Of a stretch of 64,000 bases of DNA, positions 47,171 to 55,538 are shown one piece after another. The notes below the pieces were generated by a model. The model did no database searches. It was not told where the DNA came from and saw only the letters and a list, made by a program, of their open reading frames with translations. The DNA comes from CAWDMN01 sp963803155. GTDB lineage: Bacteria; Acidobacteriota; Terriglobia; Versatilivoradales; Versatilivoraceae. The stretch lies in assembly GCA_963803155.1 (NCBI GenBank), contig CAWDMN010000072.1, positions 18,213 to 82,212 of the forward strand. Reading direction: 5' to 3'. Both the position numbers and the translations under genes were made by a program. The number at the start of each line of letters is the position of its first letter. Position 1 is the stretch's first letter.

Positions 47171-47547
47171 TGAGGACACATCTCGATGGCGCATGCGCAG
47201 GCTCGTAAAGAGGCAGTCAAGGGCCAGGACTCGGCTTTCAGGGCAATATGGCCATCCCACTTGCCTTGTTGTACCGCGTCGAGAATTGTCAGTTCGAGCG
47301 TCGCCAGGATGGATTAATGTTATTCGACTTTTGCTGAAGGTTCTTCCAGCTTTATTTATAATCCATTTCTAAAATCCGTTTTCGGCAAATAATGAGAAGG
47401 CCGGAAAAAGCGGCACATCCTGTAGGGCGGTTTTGTCACCCGCCGGGGCTGCTTCCCCGGCGGTTGACAAAACCGCCCTTCAAGGATGGTCATCCCTCGC
47501 GGCTCAATATGATGTCTTTATACAAGGACTCTATTTAGGAGTGAATT
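47171..47547. other. Spacer of about 375 bp containing a large palindrome
   Basis: No gene is seen apart from the palindrome at 47,424-47,480. Confidence 0.4.
47424..47480. repeat. 57-base near-perfect palindrome
   Basis: Left arm agggcggttttgtcacccgc and onward pairs with a right arm ending gacaaaaccgccctt. The stem is about 26 of 28 bases with a CTGCTT-type loop. It would form a very stable hairpin between trmO and the DinB-like gene. It resembles REP/MITE-type elements. There is no U tract. Confidence 0.75.
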
Positions 47548-48039
47548 ATGGCCGGCATTGAAATCACATTTATGCTTAGGATGATGGAGCAGGCATACGA
47601 TCGCAAATCCTGGCATGGGACGAATCTCAAAGGCTCCATCAAAGGCCTTAAGTTGGATGCGGCGGCTTGGCGCCCAGCGGCAGGCCGCCACAATATTTGG
47701 GAAATTGTGGTTCATGCCGCCTACTGGAAATATATCGTCTCTCGTCGTTTGCTCGCGGAAGCCAAGGGCTCGTTCCCTCTAAAAGGGTCCAATTGGTTTC
47801 CCCGTTCCATCGGAGTTGAAGCAACCCCTGAGTTGTGGAGAGCCGATACAAAGTTGCTCGAGGAAACTCATCGGCGATTGCTAAACGCCGTGGCTGGCAT
47901 GAAACCAGGGGAGATGGATTTTGTTCCTCCTGGCGGCAAATTCAGCAATGAATTTCTGATCACGGGAATTGCGGCCCATGACCTTTACCATGCCGGTCAG
48001 ATCCAGATCCTGAAGCGTCTCTATTTGATCGGACACTAA
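47548..48039 (+). CDS. DinB-like four-helix metalloprotein
   Basis: 163 residues; TAGGAG lies 7 bases before the ATG. It belongs to the DinB/YfiT-like fold, with WEIVVHAAYWKYIV and AAHDLYHAGQIQILKRL. The histidines (H in VVHAAYW, H-x3-H in HDLYHAGQ) are the family's metal ligands. Family members include thiol transferases and stress proteins. The specific role here is unknown. Confidence 0.88.
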   Translation: MAGIEITFMLRMMEQAYDRKSWHGTNLKGSIKGLKLDAAAWRPAAGRHNIWEIVVHAAYWKYIVSRRLLAEAKGSFPLKGSNWFPRSIGVEATPELWRADTKLLEETHRRLLNAVAGMKPGEMDFVPPGGKFSNEFLITGIAAHDLYHAGQIQILKRLYLIGH

Positions 48040-48402
48040 TCTTGCCACCGTCGAAATTTTGTCAGAAGATTCGGAAGTGTTTTTATTTGCCTTGAAAATC
48101 CCAGCTAAGCAATGTGGAGCGGGCACGAGTGACCGCCGTCACCTGTGCACGCCGGCTCGGCAGGCGGAATTGGCCAGGCGACGCGCGAAGGGTGACTTCG
48201 TCACACTCGCGCGTCCCACCTTGTTTTCATCATCTTATTGTGCAAGCCGTGCGGACATGAGTGGCTCCTTCGATGATCTCCGGCCACCTATTCAAATCGG
48301 TGCCTCCCGCTGGCGAAAAAATCGGCTGATAGACTCGGAATTGAATGGTGAAATCGCGCAAAATGCTGGAGAAACACCTGTCGTGGTTCGGGGATTGCTG
48401 GC
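48040..48402. other. Spacer of about 360 bp, mostly a dispersed repeat
   Basis: See the repeat at 48,105-48,275. No gene is seen in the remainder. Confidence 0.4.
48105..48275 (-). repeat. Dispersed repeat, copy C (shared head + tail type 2)
   Basis: On the minus strand it begins GGAGCCACTCATGTCCGCAC then ggcttgcacaataagatgatgaaaac, the same head as copies A and B. The tail differs: aaggtgggacgcgcgagt, cttcgcgcgtcgcctggc, then cgcctgccgagccggcgtgc and gtgcccgctcc. This tail is shared with copy D at 55,372-55,510. Confidence 0.8.
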
Positions 48403-49023
48403 GTGAACATCGGATTCTTCTTACAAGGATGCCTCATTGGCGTCTCCATTGCCGCTCCGGTGGGGCCAATTGGAGTGCTCTGCATTCGTCGCACGCTTGC
48501 CAGCGGCCGAATCGCCGGGTTGATTTCGGGGCTGGGGGCTGCCACCGCGGACGCCATTTATGGATGTGTCGCCGCCTTTGGTCTGACGATCATTTCTGAT
48601 TTTCTGCTGAATCAACAATACTGGCTTCAATCGGGCGGAGGATTATTTCTTTGTTACTTGGGATGCAAAACCTTTCTAGCGGAACCCTCTGCCATCGGCA
48701 CGGGTGACGGCAATGAGAGTCTTATTGGCGTCTATGCTTCCACATTGGCACTCACTTTGACCAATCCCATGACCATTCTTTCCTTTGCAGCCATTTTTGC
48801 CGGTATGGGATTGGCAGGTCCACATCGAGGTCTATTCCCCGCGATCTTGATGGTAGGAGGTGTCTTTGTCGGCTCCACTTTTTGGTGGATGATTTTGAGC
48901 GGCAGCTTTGAGCTGATTCGTTCACGTCTTAATTCAGCCAGCTTTTTATGGGTTAATCGAATTTCGGGGTTGATCATCGTCCTATTTGGAGCGTGGATTT
49001 TGGGAGGAATGAATAGTCCATAA
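48403..49023 (+). CDS. LysE family exporter
   Basis: 206 residues from a GTG. There are about six membrane helices. The family start is FLQGCLIGVSIAAPVGPIGVLCIRRTL, with the conserved APVGP segment. GLGAATADAIYGCVAAFGL and LTLTNPMTILSF follow, both typical of LysE/RhtB. Amino acid or small-molecule export is expected; substrate is unknown. The upstream dispersed repeat sits between it and the DinB-like gene. Confidence 0.9.
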   Translation: MNIGFFLQGCLIGVSIAAPVGPIGVLCIRRTLASGRIAGLISGLGAATADAIYGCVAAFGLTIISDFLLNQQYWLQSGGGLFLCYLGCKTFLAEPSAIGTGDGNESLIGVYASTLALTLTNPMTILSFAAIFAGMGLAGPHRGLFPAILMVGGVFVGSTFWWMILSGSFELIRSRLNSASFLWVNRISGLIIVLFGAWILGGMNSP

Positions 49024-49228
49024 GGAATCGGCGGAACGCCTTCTCCACCGTGCAATCTGCGTGAGCAGAAAATTTAAGGCGCAAAAATTGGATTGCTCGC
49101 CATATTTTTTAGGTCGTTATCTGGGTTTGTCCCCCGGATATTTGTGCGGAGTCGCCGTCACAACTGCGCACGATTTATCCTGCCTTCAACTTTCCATCTT
49201 AAAGTAAATTCGGGCTTCAAATTTCAGT

Positions 49229-50731
49229 TTACGGCCAGACTAACAGGTAGCTGACGAATGCCAGAGAGCTGCTATCCGGTGACCAGGAGGGGACATTGAT
49301 TGTGCCTTGTCCGCCAAAGAGTTTGGCCAGCGTCCGGATTTCGCCGCCACCGGCGGGCATTAACCGCAGCATTACATCTTTGTTTGCCGGGTGCCCTTTC
49401 ACCTCTTTTTCGTAAGAGAGAAAGACGATCCATTTTCCGTCCGGGGATGGATGAGCAAACCAGTTGTTATACTGATCTGAAGTGACCTGTTCCTGTCCGC
49501 TGCCATCAGGTTCCATGCGCCAGATCTGCATAAGCCCAGTTCTCTCTGAGTTGAAGTAAATGTACTTGCCATCGGGAGAATATTCCGGTCCGTCGTCCAA
49601 CCCGGGCGCGCTGGTAAGCCGTCTTTCTTCACCGCCCTCCACCGGGATGGTGTACACATCAAACTCCCCATTCCGCTCCGCGCAATAGGCCAGGGTTTTC
49701 CCGTCGGGCGACCAGCCATGCCAGTACGAGGGACTTTTCGAGGTGATGCGCCGCGGAGAACCGCCGCGGGAAGGGAGCACATAGATACTGGACTTTCCAT
49801 CCGCCTGAGATTGATCGCTGATGGCAAGCTGCTGCCCATCCGGCGACAAACCATGGTCGTTGTTACAGCGAATGGCAAATCCGGTATCGATCGGTTGAGG
49901 CTCGCCGCCCGCCACTGGCAGACGATAGATGTGGCCATTGCTGTTGTAGAGGAGCTCTTTTCCATCCGGGGACCAATTGGGCGCTTCGATATGACTGCGG
50001 GTATGATAGACCACGCGCCGGTCTCCAGCTAGAGGGATCTTCTCCAGCGTCGATTCCAGAACGGGTTCGCCGGCCTTTTTCGCCTTTCCGGCCACTAATT
50101 CTACCTTGGAGAATATGGCCTTTTCCGAGACTTTGTTGTCATGTGCGCAGACGCCGAGGCCGATGTAAAAGGGTTCTGCCAGCTTGAGTTTAAATGAACC
50201 GCCGGAGTGCCGGAGAGTTTCACCTTCGCGCGCGACCGAGATAAAAACATAGTCCCCTTGTTTCTCGATCCGTAATCTACTTGGTGCTACAACATTGGAT
50301 TGGACTTCGGTAGTGGTCCCTCCCTTGGAATCCCGGCATTGGATCGAAGTCAGGCCATCGCCGTGGAGAGCTGCGTCCGCATAAGCAGAATCGGAATCAA
50401 GGCTCTGACGGATAATCACACAAACTTTCCGGTGCGCATTGCCGCCAGTTCCGATCCAGCGAATGTCCGCGGCCAGTGACACATCGCCCGAAACCTTCTT
50501 CCAGATAAAATGGAGGGCATCATTGTTGAACCACATGTTTTCACCGCCGCCGGTGATCTGGTAACTTTTTTGAGAGGCATCGTAATCCACTGAGCCGGTC
50601 TTGCCGACGAGGCCTATATCACCATGTCCCTCGAATAGGCCGAGTGCGGATTTCTGTGAATAACAGGTTCCAGCGGCAAAAAAAAGGGCGAGACTTGAAA
50701 AAATCACGAAGATTCTGATAAGGGATATCAT
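49229..50731 (-). CDS. Secreted PD40/TolB-type beta-propeller protein
   Basis: 500 residues. The signal peptide ends near AAGTCYSQ. Residues about 30-215 resemble a DUF1349 laminin-like domain (VSGDVSLAADIRWIGTGGNAHRKVC). From about 230 there are PD40 repeats of the form APNWSPDGKELLYNS, HGLSPDGQQLAIS and HGWSPDGKTLAYCAERNG, each with the SPDG turn, six in all. It is probably periplasmic or surface-located; no enzyme activity is apparent. It lies upstream of nothing in an obvious operon; GGAGGT is about 15 bases before the start. Confidence 0.85.
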   Translation of the reverse strand: MISLIRIFVIFSSLALFFAAGTCYSQKSALGLFEGHGDIGLVGKTGSVDYDASQKSYQITGGGENMWFNNDALHFIWKKVSGDVSLAADIRWIGTGGNAHRKVCVIIRQSLDSDSAYADAALHGDGLTSIQCRDSKGGTTTEVQSNVVAPSRLRIEKQGDYVFISVAREGETLRHSGGSFKLKLAEPFYIGLGVCAHDNKVSEKAIFSKVELVAGKAKKAGEPVLESTLEKIPLAGDRRVVYHTRSHIEAPNWSPDGKELLYNSNGHIYRLPVAGGEPQPIDTGFAIRCNNDHGLSPDGQQLAISDQSQADGKSSIYVLPSRGGSPRRITSKSPSYWHGWSPDGKTLAYCAERNGEFDVYTIPVEGGEERRLTSAPGLDDGPEYSPDGKYIYFNSERTGLMQIWRMEPDGSGQEQVTSDQYNNWFAHPSPDGKWIVFLSYEKEVKGHPANKDVMLRLMPAGGGEIRTLAKLFGGQGTINVPSWSPDSSSLAFVSYLLVWP

Positions 50732-51077
50732 GTTTCTTATATGGTTACCTCCAGATGGAATGAGTTAGTTTGCGTACATTTCCCATATTCCACAAAATAT
50801 TCAATTTTGACAACTGTTTGATGTCGTCAAGGTGCAATTAAAGTGAGAGGAATTATCCAAACTCACGATTTTTACATGTTCTGCCGCCGTTGCTCATTTA
50901 GGAGTGCGGTTGCGTCCGCCCACTGAAGGCTGCAACGCGTCGCACCCTGGGATGGCAGCGTCCACGCCGCCGCATTCCAAATGAGTCCTCTCGCTTTTAA
51001 TTGCACCCGCCTGTGCCTCTGCGGGTGCTTTGACATCTCGTGACATGTTTCTCCATCCATGATGGTCGGTATCCCCG
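50732..51077. other. Spacer of about 350 bp with a perfect hairpin
   Basis: GCACCCGC (51,003-51,010) and GCGGGTGC (51,021-51,028) form an 8-base perfect stem with a 10-base loop. It lies just after the stop of the glutaminase-like gene, which is transcribed leftward, so it may help end that transcript, although no T run follows on the minus strand. Confidence 0.5.
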
Positions 51078-53156
51078 TTACTTGGATTTGGCTCTCTCTC
51101 TCCATTTCTTCCAGAGAGATTGATCCCGCAAAAGGGGGATATAAACTCCGCCGACTACGGAACGAGCCTGGAAGCCGGCTTGTTTTCCGGTATTGGTCCA
51201 ATACCAGTCGGTGAGGGGTACCCGGCTGGGGGATTCGTTTATGAAAGACTGCAATGGAGAAAGCAGCGTGATCATGTCGGCCGGATCTCGGGCCAAGGTT
51301 GCAGACCACACTTCCCAATCCAGCTTGGTGTACAGACTCCGGCTATCGAGCGGGAAGCCGAACTTGTTCAATCGTGTTTTGTAATATGCGATTTCCTTTT
51401 GCGCGACTTCGGCGGGGAAGAGGTCAAACCCGAGAAGATGGTCCCAGACCAGATTGTACTTCAGGCTCCAGGTGCCCGGCCTGTCAAAAGTCAGCCGATA
51501 GTGGTCGCCATCCGCGGCCTTTTCCATCCACTTGATTGACATGGTTTGAGATAGGCCCAAATATTCTTTAGCTTCCTTTTTATGTTGTGTCAGATCACAA
51601 AGCAGTGCATAACCACGCAATCCCATGATGGCTTTCAAGGACAGGTTGGCGTTATGAGCCAAGTGCCCCGCAAAATCATCCGTGCAGAGTTGGTTTTCCG
51701 GATCGAGTCCTTTCTCTTTCAAATATTCCGCCCACTTAGTCAAGACTGGCCAATAGCGGGCCGCAAATTCCCCATTTCCCTCCGCGCGAGCAATGGCTGA
51801 AACCATGATCATCATGTTGCCGCACTCTTCCACGGGCATCTGGTTTTCCTCTCCCTGCTCGCCGGCTCCGTAAACCTGGCCATTAGCCAGAGGGTAGGTG
51901 CCCAGATCGTGTGGAGCGAAGCGGAAAGGCCAGCGGGAAGAACTGGCATAGTCAAGGATAGGAGTGAGCTGCGCCTTGAGAAGGGCCGGATTAAAAAGAA
52001 GGAAGAATGGAGAGGAGGGATAAGTCACGTCTACCGTATCAATACACCCGTTGCTGAAATTTTCCTTGGAAAAGAAAAGAGGAGTTCCATCCCAATCCGC
52101 CACCAGTTTGTGTGCCGCGATACATTGCCGGAAAGCCAGAATAGCCAATGGCGCAAAATTTTTTCCGATGACTTGATGGAGATCAGCCATCAACTCTTCG
52201 TCGAACTTCCGGCAGCTCTCCAGGATGGCGGGATATTCTTCCCAGGCCTGGAGCAGGAGGTCTTTGATTTCCATTCCTTTGCTCCGCCAAAAAGGACGCA
52301 ATTTCCGCTGAAAATATTCGATGGAATACAGGTCGTCATAAGCTAATAGCAAGCGGCGAGAAACTGGCGTTAATCCGACATTACCCAGACTGCTCCAGCA
52401 GGCCAAGACCGGCCATTCGTCCGCCGGGCGCTGCGGAATGACGAGGTTGTCGAATGGAGGCACATTTCCGCTGGCTACAAAGGCTTTGCGAGAGACTTTG
52501 CTATCCTCAGCCACCAGGCTAAATTGCCGGGATGGCGCTGCCAAATAAAAATAACCCCAGTCGATTCGCCGATCGTCCCCGTATTTTTCCAGCACCGGCT
52601 GTTTTTCCGTGCCAGTGCGCAAGAGGCCCAAATCTCCAAGCTGGTACCGGCTCCATGTCACCCGATCCTCCCGGTTGTTGGCCGCTAGCACTGTACTGCA
52701 ATCCAAATAGATATTCACTTGATGTTGCCGGCCGTCTTTCGACTTTACCGTCACCTCAAGATAGCTGACCGGCCGGGACATTAAAGCCAGGTTTTGTGGC
52801 AAAAGAGGAGAAAGAAAACAAAGCTGCATCCGAACCTCATCACCCTCAAAGCGGTAAATAGTGCGGGTCGGCGTGACCTCTAACGACCGCAGGGGAATTG
52901 CGGGCAGAGTCGAGGGCTTTGATCCCATGAACCGAAAAGTCTTCCCATCAATACGGATCAATCCGGAGACTTCCTGTTCGGCGCCTGTCCAGTGGCGGGT
53001 GGGTCCATCGGTCAAGCTGTCATTGAATGACCATAGACTGAAATAGGGGTCATGGGTGACCAACGGTACAGCTGGAGGCCGGAATTCGTCGACTGATTGG
53101 CCAAACGAGGAGATGCAGACGGTGAGAAAAATCAAAGCAGTCCTAAACCAACGCAT
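51078..53156 (-). CDS. Secreted glutaminase A-like protein (DUF5127/DUF4965/DUF1793)
   Basis: 692 residues from MRWFRTALIFLTVC, with AGGAG 8 bases upstream; the 13-codon longer frame is not needed. The signal peptide ends near SFGQS. The family order is a DUF4964/5127 N-terminal domain (RPPAVPLVTHDPYFSLWSFND, RHWTGAEQEVSGLIRIDGK), then DUF4965, then a DUF1793 C-terminal six-hairpin domain (SSPFFLLFNPALLKAQLTP, DLGTYPLANGQVYG, QLCTDDFAGHLAHNANLSLKA). Eukaryotic relatives are annotated as glutaminase A, but bacterial homologs are often glycosidase-like; activity here is uncertain. It is divergent from thiC. Confidence 0.88.
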   Translation of the reverse strand: MRWFRTALIFLTVCISSFGQSVDEFRPPAVPLVTHDPYFSLWSFNDSLTDGPTRHWTGAEQEVSGLIRIDGKTFRFMGSKPSTLPAIPLRSLEVTPTRTIYRFEGDEVRMQLCFLSPLLPQNLALMSRPVSYLEVTVKSKDGRQHQVNIYLDCSTVLAANNREDRVTWSRYQLGDLGLLRTGTEKQPVLEKYGDDRRIDWGYFYLAAPSRQFSLVAEDSKVSRKAFVASGNVPPFDNLVIPQRPADEWPVLACWSSLGNVGLTPVSRRLLLAYDDLYSIEYFQRKLRPFWRSKGMEIKDLLLQAWEEYPAILESCRKFDEELMADLHQVIGKNFAPLAILAFRQCIAAHKLVADWDGTPLFFSKENFSNGCIDTVDVTYPSSPFFLLFNPALLKAQLTPILDYASSSRWPFRFAPHDLGTYPLANGQVYGAGEQGEENQMPVEECGNMMIMVSAIARAEGNGEFAARYWPVLTKWAEYLKEKGLDPENQLCTDDFAGHLAHNANLSLKAIMGLRGYALLCDLTQHKKEAKEYLGLSQTMSIKWMEKAADGDHYRLTFDRPGTWSLKYNLVWDHLLGFDLFPAEVAQKEIAYYKTRLNKFGFPLDSRSLYTKLDWEVWSATLARDPADMITLLSPLQSFINESPSRVPLTDWYWTNTGKQAGFQARSVVGGVYIPLLRDQSLWKKWRERAKSK

Positions 53157-53279
53157 TAGGATTACTCCTGGGTAAAAATTTGGATGATTCAACATTGTCT
53201 ACATTCAATAAATTGCATTCCGCGTGGATGTCCTGTGCTGAGGGTAGAATCCATCCGCCATGGGCAGCCCACTTCGCGA

Positions 53280-53288
53280 TGTTATAAT
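53280..53288 (+). promoter_or_regulatory. Extended -10 promoter of thiC
   Basis: TGTTATAAT is a perfect -10 with an upstream TG. The -35 region is poor, as is common for extended -10 promoters. The start codon is about 29 bases downstream. I did not find a TPP riboswitch in the 160 bases upstream. Confidence 0.5.
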
Positions 53289-53316
53289 GAAATGACACTA
53301 AGACAAAGGATTGATT

Positions 53317-55137
53317 ATGGCTACAAAACCACGGCGGCTGGATGAGAGCCGCTTATCAGGAATAACGGTGGGGCCTTATCCGGCCTCTCAAAAAAAATAC
53401 TTAGCCGGCACGCATTATCCCCAGATTCGCGTTCCCTTGCGGCAGATTTCATTGAGTCCGAGTCATCCTTTTTCAGGAGGGGGAGGCCCTTCAGACAATC
53501 TGCCGGTCATGGTCTATGATACCAGCGGTCCTTACACGGATGAGGCCGTATGCATTAACCTCCTCCAGGGGCTCACCCCGTTGCGGCGAGACTGGATTGA
53601 GGCGCGCGGCGATGCAGAGTGCTTGACCGATTTCTCTTCTCTATCTGGCCAGATTCATTGTCTGGATTCCGGACTCAACGGGATCCAATTCCGGCGGCGG
53701 CATAAACCATGGCGTGCCCGAACCGGTCGCAATGTTACGCAAATGCATTATGCACGCAGCGGGGTCATTACTCCGGAGATGGAATTTGTTGCCATCCGCG
53801 AGAATGAGCGCAATGGGCCGTTGGAGAGAAGTTCGCATTTTGGCCATCCTCGAGGGGCGAATATCCCACCTTATATTACGCCGGAATTTGTTCGCGACGA
53901 AGTTGCCCGGGGACGTGCGATCATTCCCGCGAATATCAATCATCCCGAACTTGAGCCAATGATTATCGGCCGAAACTTCCATGTCAAGATCAATGCCAAC
54001 ATCGGCAATTCGGCGGTCGCTTCATCGATCGAAGAGGAGGTAGAGAAGATGGTATGGGCGATCCGCTGGGGGGCAGACACCGTGATGGACCTTTCGACGG
54101 GATCCCACATCCATGAAACCCGTGAATGGATTATACGGAACAGCCCGGTCCCCATCGGGACGGTTCCCATTTATCAGGCACTGGAAAAAGTGCACGGCAA
54201 GGCGGAAGAGCTTAGTTGGGAAATCTATCGCGATACTTTGATTGAACAGGCGGAACAAGGAGTGGATTACTTTACCATTCATGCCGGGGTGCGGTTAGGG
54301 TATGTTCCGCTGACATTGAACCGGGTTACCGGGATTGTCTCCCGGGGAGGCTCGATCATGGCTAAGTGGTGCCTCGTTCACAATACGGAGAATTTTCTCT
54401 ATTCGCGATTCGAGGAAATTTGCGACATTATGAAAGCCTACGACGTAAGTTTCAGCCTCGGAGACGGTTTGAGACCCGGTTCCATTGCCGATGCTAATGA
54501 TGAAGCACAATTTGCTGAGCTGGATACTTTGGGGGAATTAACGGAAATTGCCTGGAGGCATGATGTCCAGGCCATGATCGAAGGCCCTGGGCATATTCCC
54601 ATGCATTTGATTGAAGAGAACATGACTCGGCAATTGAAGGGTTGCCGGGAAGCTCCCTTTTACACTCTGGGCCCCCTGACTACCGATGTTGCTCCAGGTT
54701 ATGACCACATCACCAGTGCCATCGGTGCGGCCATGATTGGATGGTTCGGCTGCGCCATGCTTTGCTACGTTACCCCCAAAGAGCATCTCGGATTGCCTGA
54801 CCGTGAAGATGTGCGCGAAGGCGTCATAGCCTACAAGATTGCCGCCCATGCCGCCGATTTGGCCAAGGGACACCCGGGCGCGCAGGCTTGGGATGACGCC
54901 CTTTCCAAGGCCAGATATGAATTCCGCTGGGAAGACCAATTTAATCTTAGCCTCGATCCTGAAAAGGCCAGATCGTTTCACGACGAAACTTTGCCGGAGG
55001 CAAATGCCAAAGGAGCACGGTTCTGCTCCATGTGTGGCCCGCATTTCTGTTCGATGAAGATCACCCAGGATGTGCAAGGCATGGCGGTACAGAACCGTTT
55101 GACGCCACTGGGCCGGCAACGAGCCGAAAAAGATTGA
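53317..55137 (+). CDS. thiC: Phosphomethylpyrimidine synthase
   Basis: 606 residues from MATKPRRLDESRLSG; AAAGGA lies 6 bases before this ATG, and the TTG at 53311 is not used. The radical SAM cluster is C-terminal, C570-x2-C573-x4-C578 (CSMCGPHFC). Other typical segments are MVYDTSGPYTD, NIGNSAVASSIEEEVEKM, MDLSTGSHIHETREWI, and EGPGHIPMHLIEENMTRQL. It rearranges aminoimidazole ribotide to HMP phosphate in thiamine synthesis. No other thiamine genes are nearby. A free-standing promoter is present. Confidence 0.97.
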   Translation: MATKPRRLDESRLSGITVGPYPASQKKYLAGTHYPQIRVPLRQISLSPSHPFSGGGGPSDNLPVMVYDTSGPYTDEAVCINLLQGLTPLRRDWIEARGDAECLTDFSSLSGQIHCLDSGLNGIQFRRRHKPWRARTGRNVTQMHYARSGVITPEMEFVAIRENERNGPLERSSHFGHPRGANIPPYITPEFVRDEVARGRAIIPANINHPELEPMIIGRNFHVKINANIGNSAVASSIEEEVEKMVWAIRWGADTVMDLSTGSHIHETREWIIRNSPVPIGTVPIYQALEKVHGKAEELSWEIYRDTLIEQAEQGVDYFTIHAGVRLGYVPLTLNRVTGIVSRGGSIMAKWCLVHNTENFLYSRFEEICDIMKAYDVSFSLGDGLRPGSIADANDEAQFAELDTLGELTEIAWRHDVQAMIEGPGHIPMHLIEENMTRQLKGCREAPFYTLGPLTTDVAPGYDHITSAIGAAMIGWFGCAMLCYVTPKEHLGLPDREDVREGVIAYKIAAHAADLAKGHPGAQAWDDALSKARYEFRWEDQFNLSLDPEKARSFHDETLPEANAKGARFCSMCGPHFCSMKITQDVQGMAVQNRLTPLGRQRAEKD

Positions 55138-55371
55138 TATGATATCAAGATGCGTTCTGGGCTAATATATTCAGGGCGACGCCGCTGGAGGATTTTCAGC
55201 GGAGGATGAACTTTTGCGCCTTGCCATGTAAACTGCGTGGGTGCGTCGGGGAACCTGGGTTCGCCAAGGGGCAGAAGCCCCCTGATTGCTGATTTAGGAA
55301 AAATTCCATCCTTCAATCCTTTTCATTTGATTTGTATTCTCTGCTTCAGGTCGCTGCAAGGCATGAATTCC

Positions 55372-55510
55372 CAGAGGAGCTGAACATGCCGGCGCGACTG
55401 GCACAACAAGAAGATGAAAACAAGGTTGGGGGACGCGCGATCCTTCGCGCGTCGCTTGGCTAACCTCGCCTGCCGAGCCAGCGTGCACGGAGTGCCCGCT
55501 CCACCTTTGC
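55372..55510 (+). repeat. Dispersed repeat, copy D (shared head + tail type 2)
   Basis: It begins GGAGCTGAACATGCCGGCGC then gactggcacaacaagaagatgaaaac, and continues with the type 2 tail: aaggttgggggacgcgcgat, cttcgcgcgtcgcttggcta, cgcctgccgagccagcgtgc, gtgcccgctcc. It lies between thiC and the M16 gene. Confidence 0.8.
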
Positions 55511-55538
55511 CCAAATTTGATTTTTTGAGGAGATCATT

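Noticed and set aside
53160..53316. TPP riboswitch before thiC
   Set aside because: A CTGAG occurs, but the ACCTGAT-like and GCGnAGGGA elements are missing and spacing is wrong.
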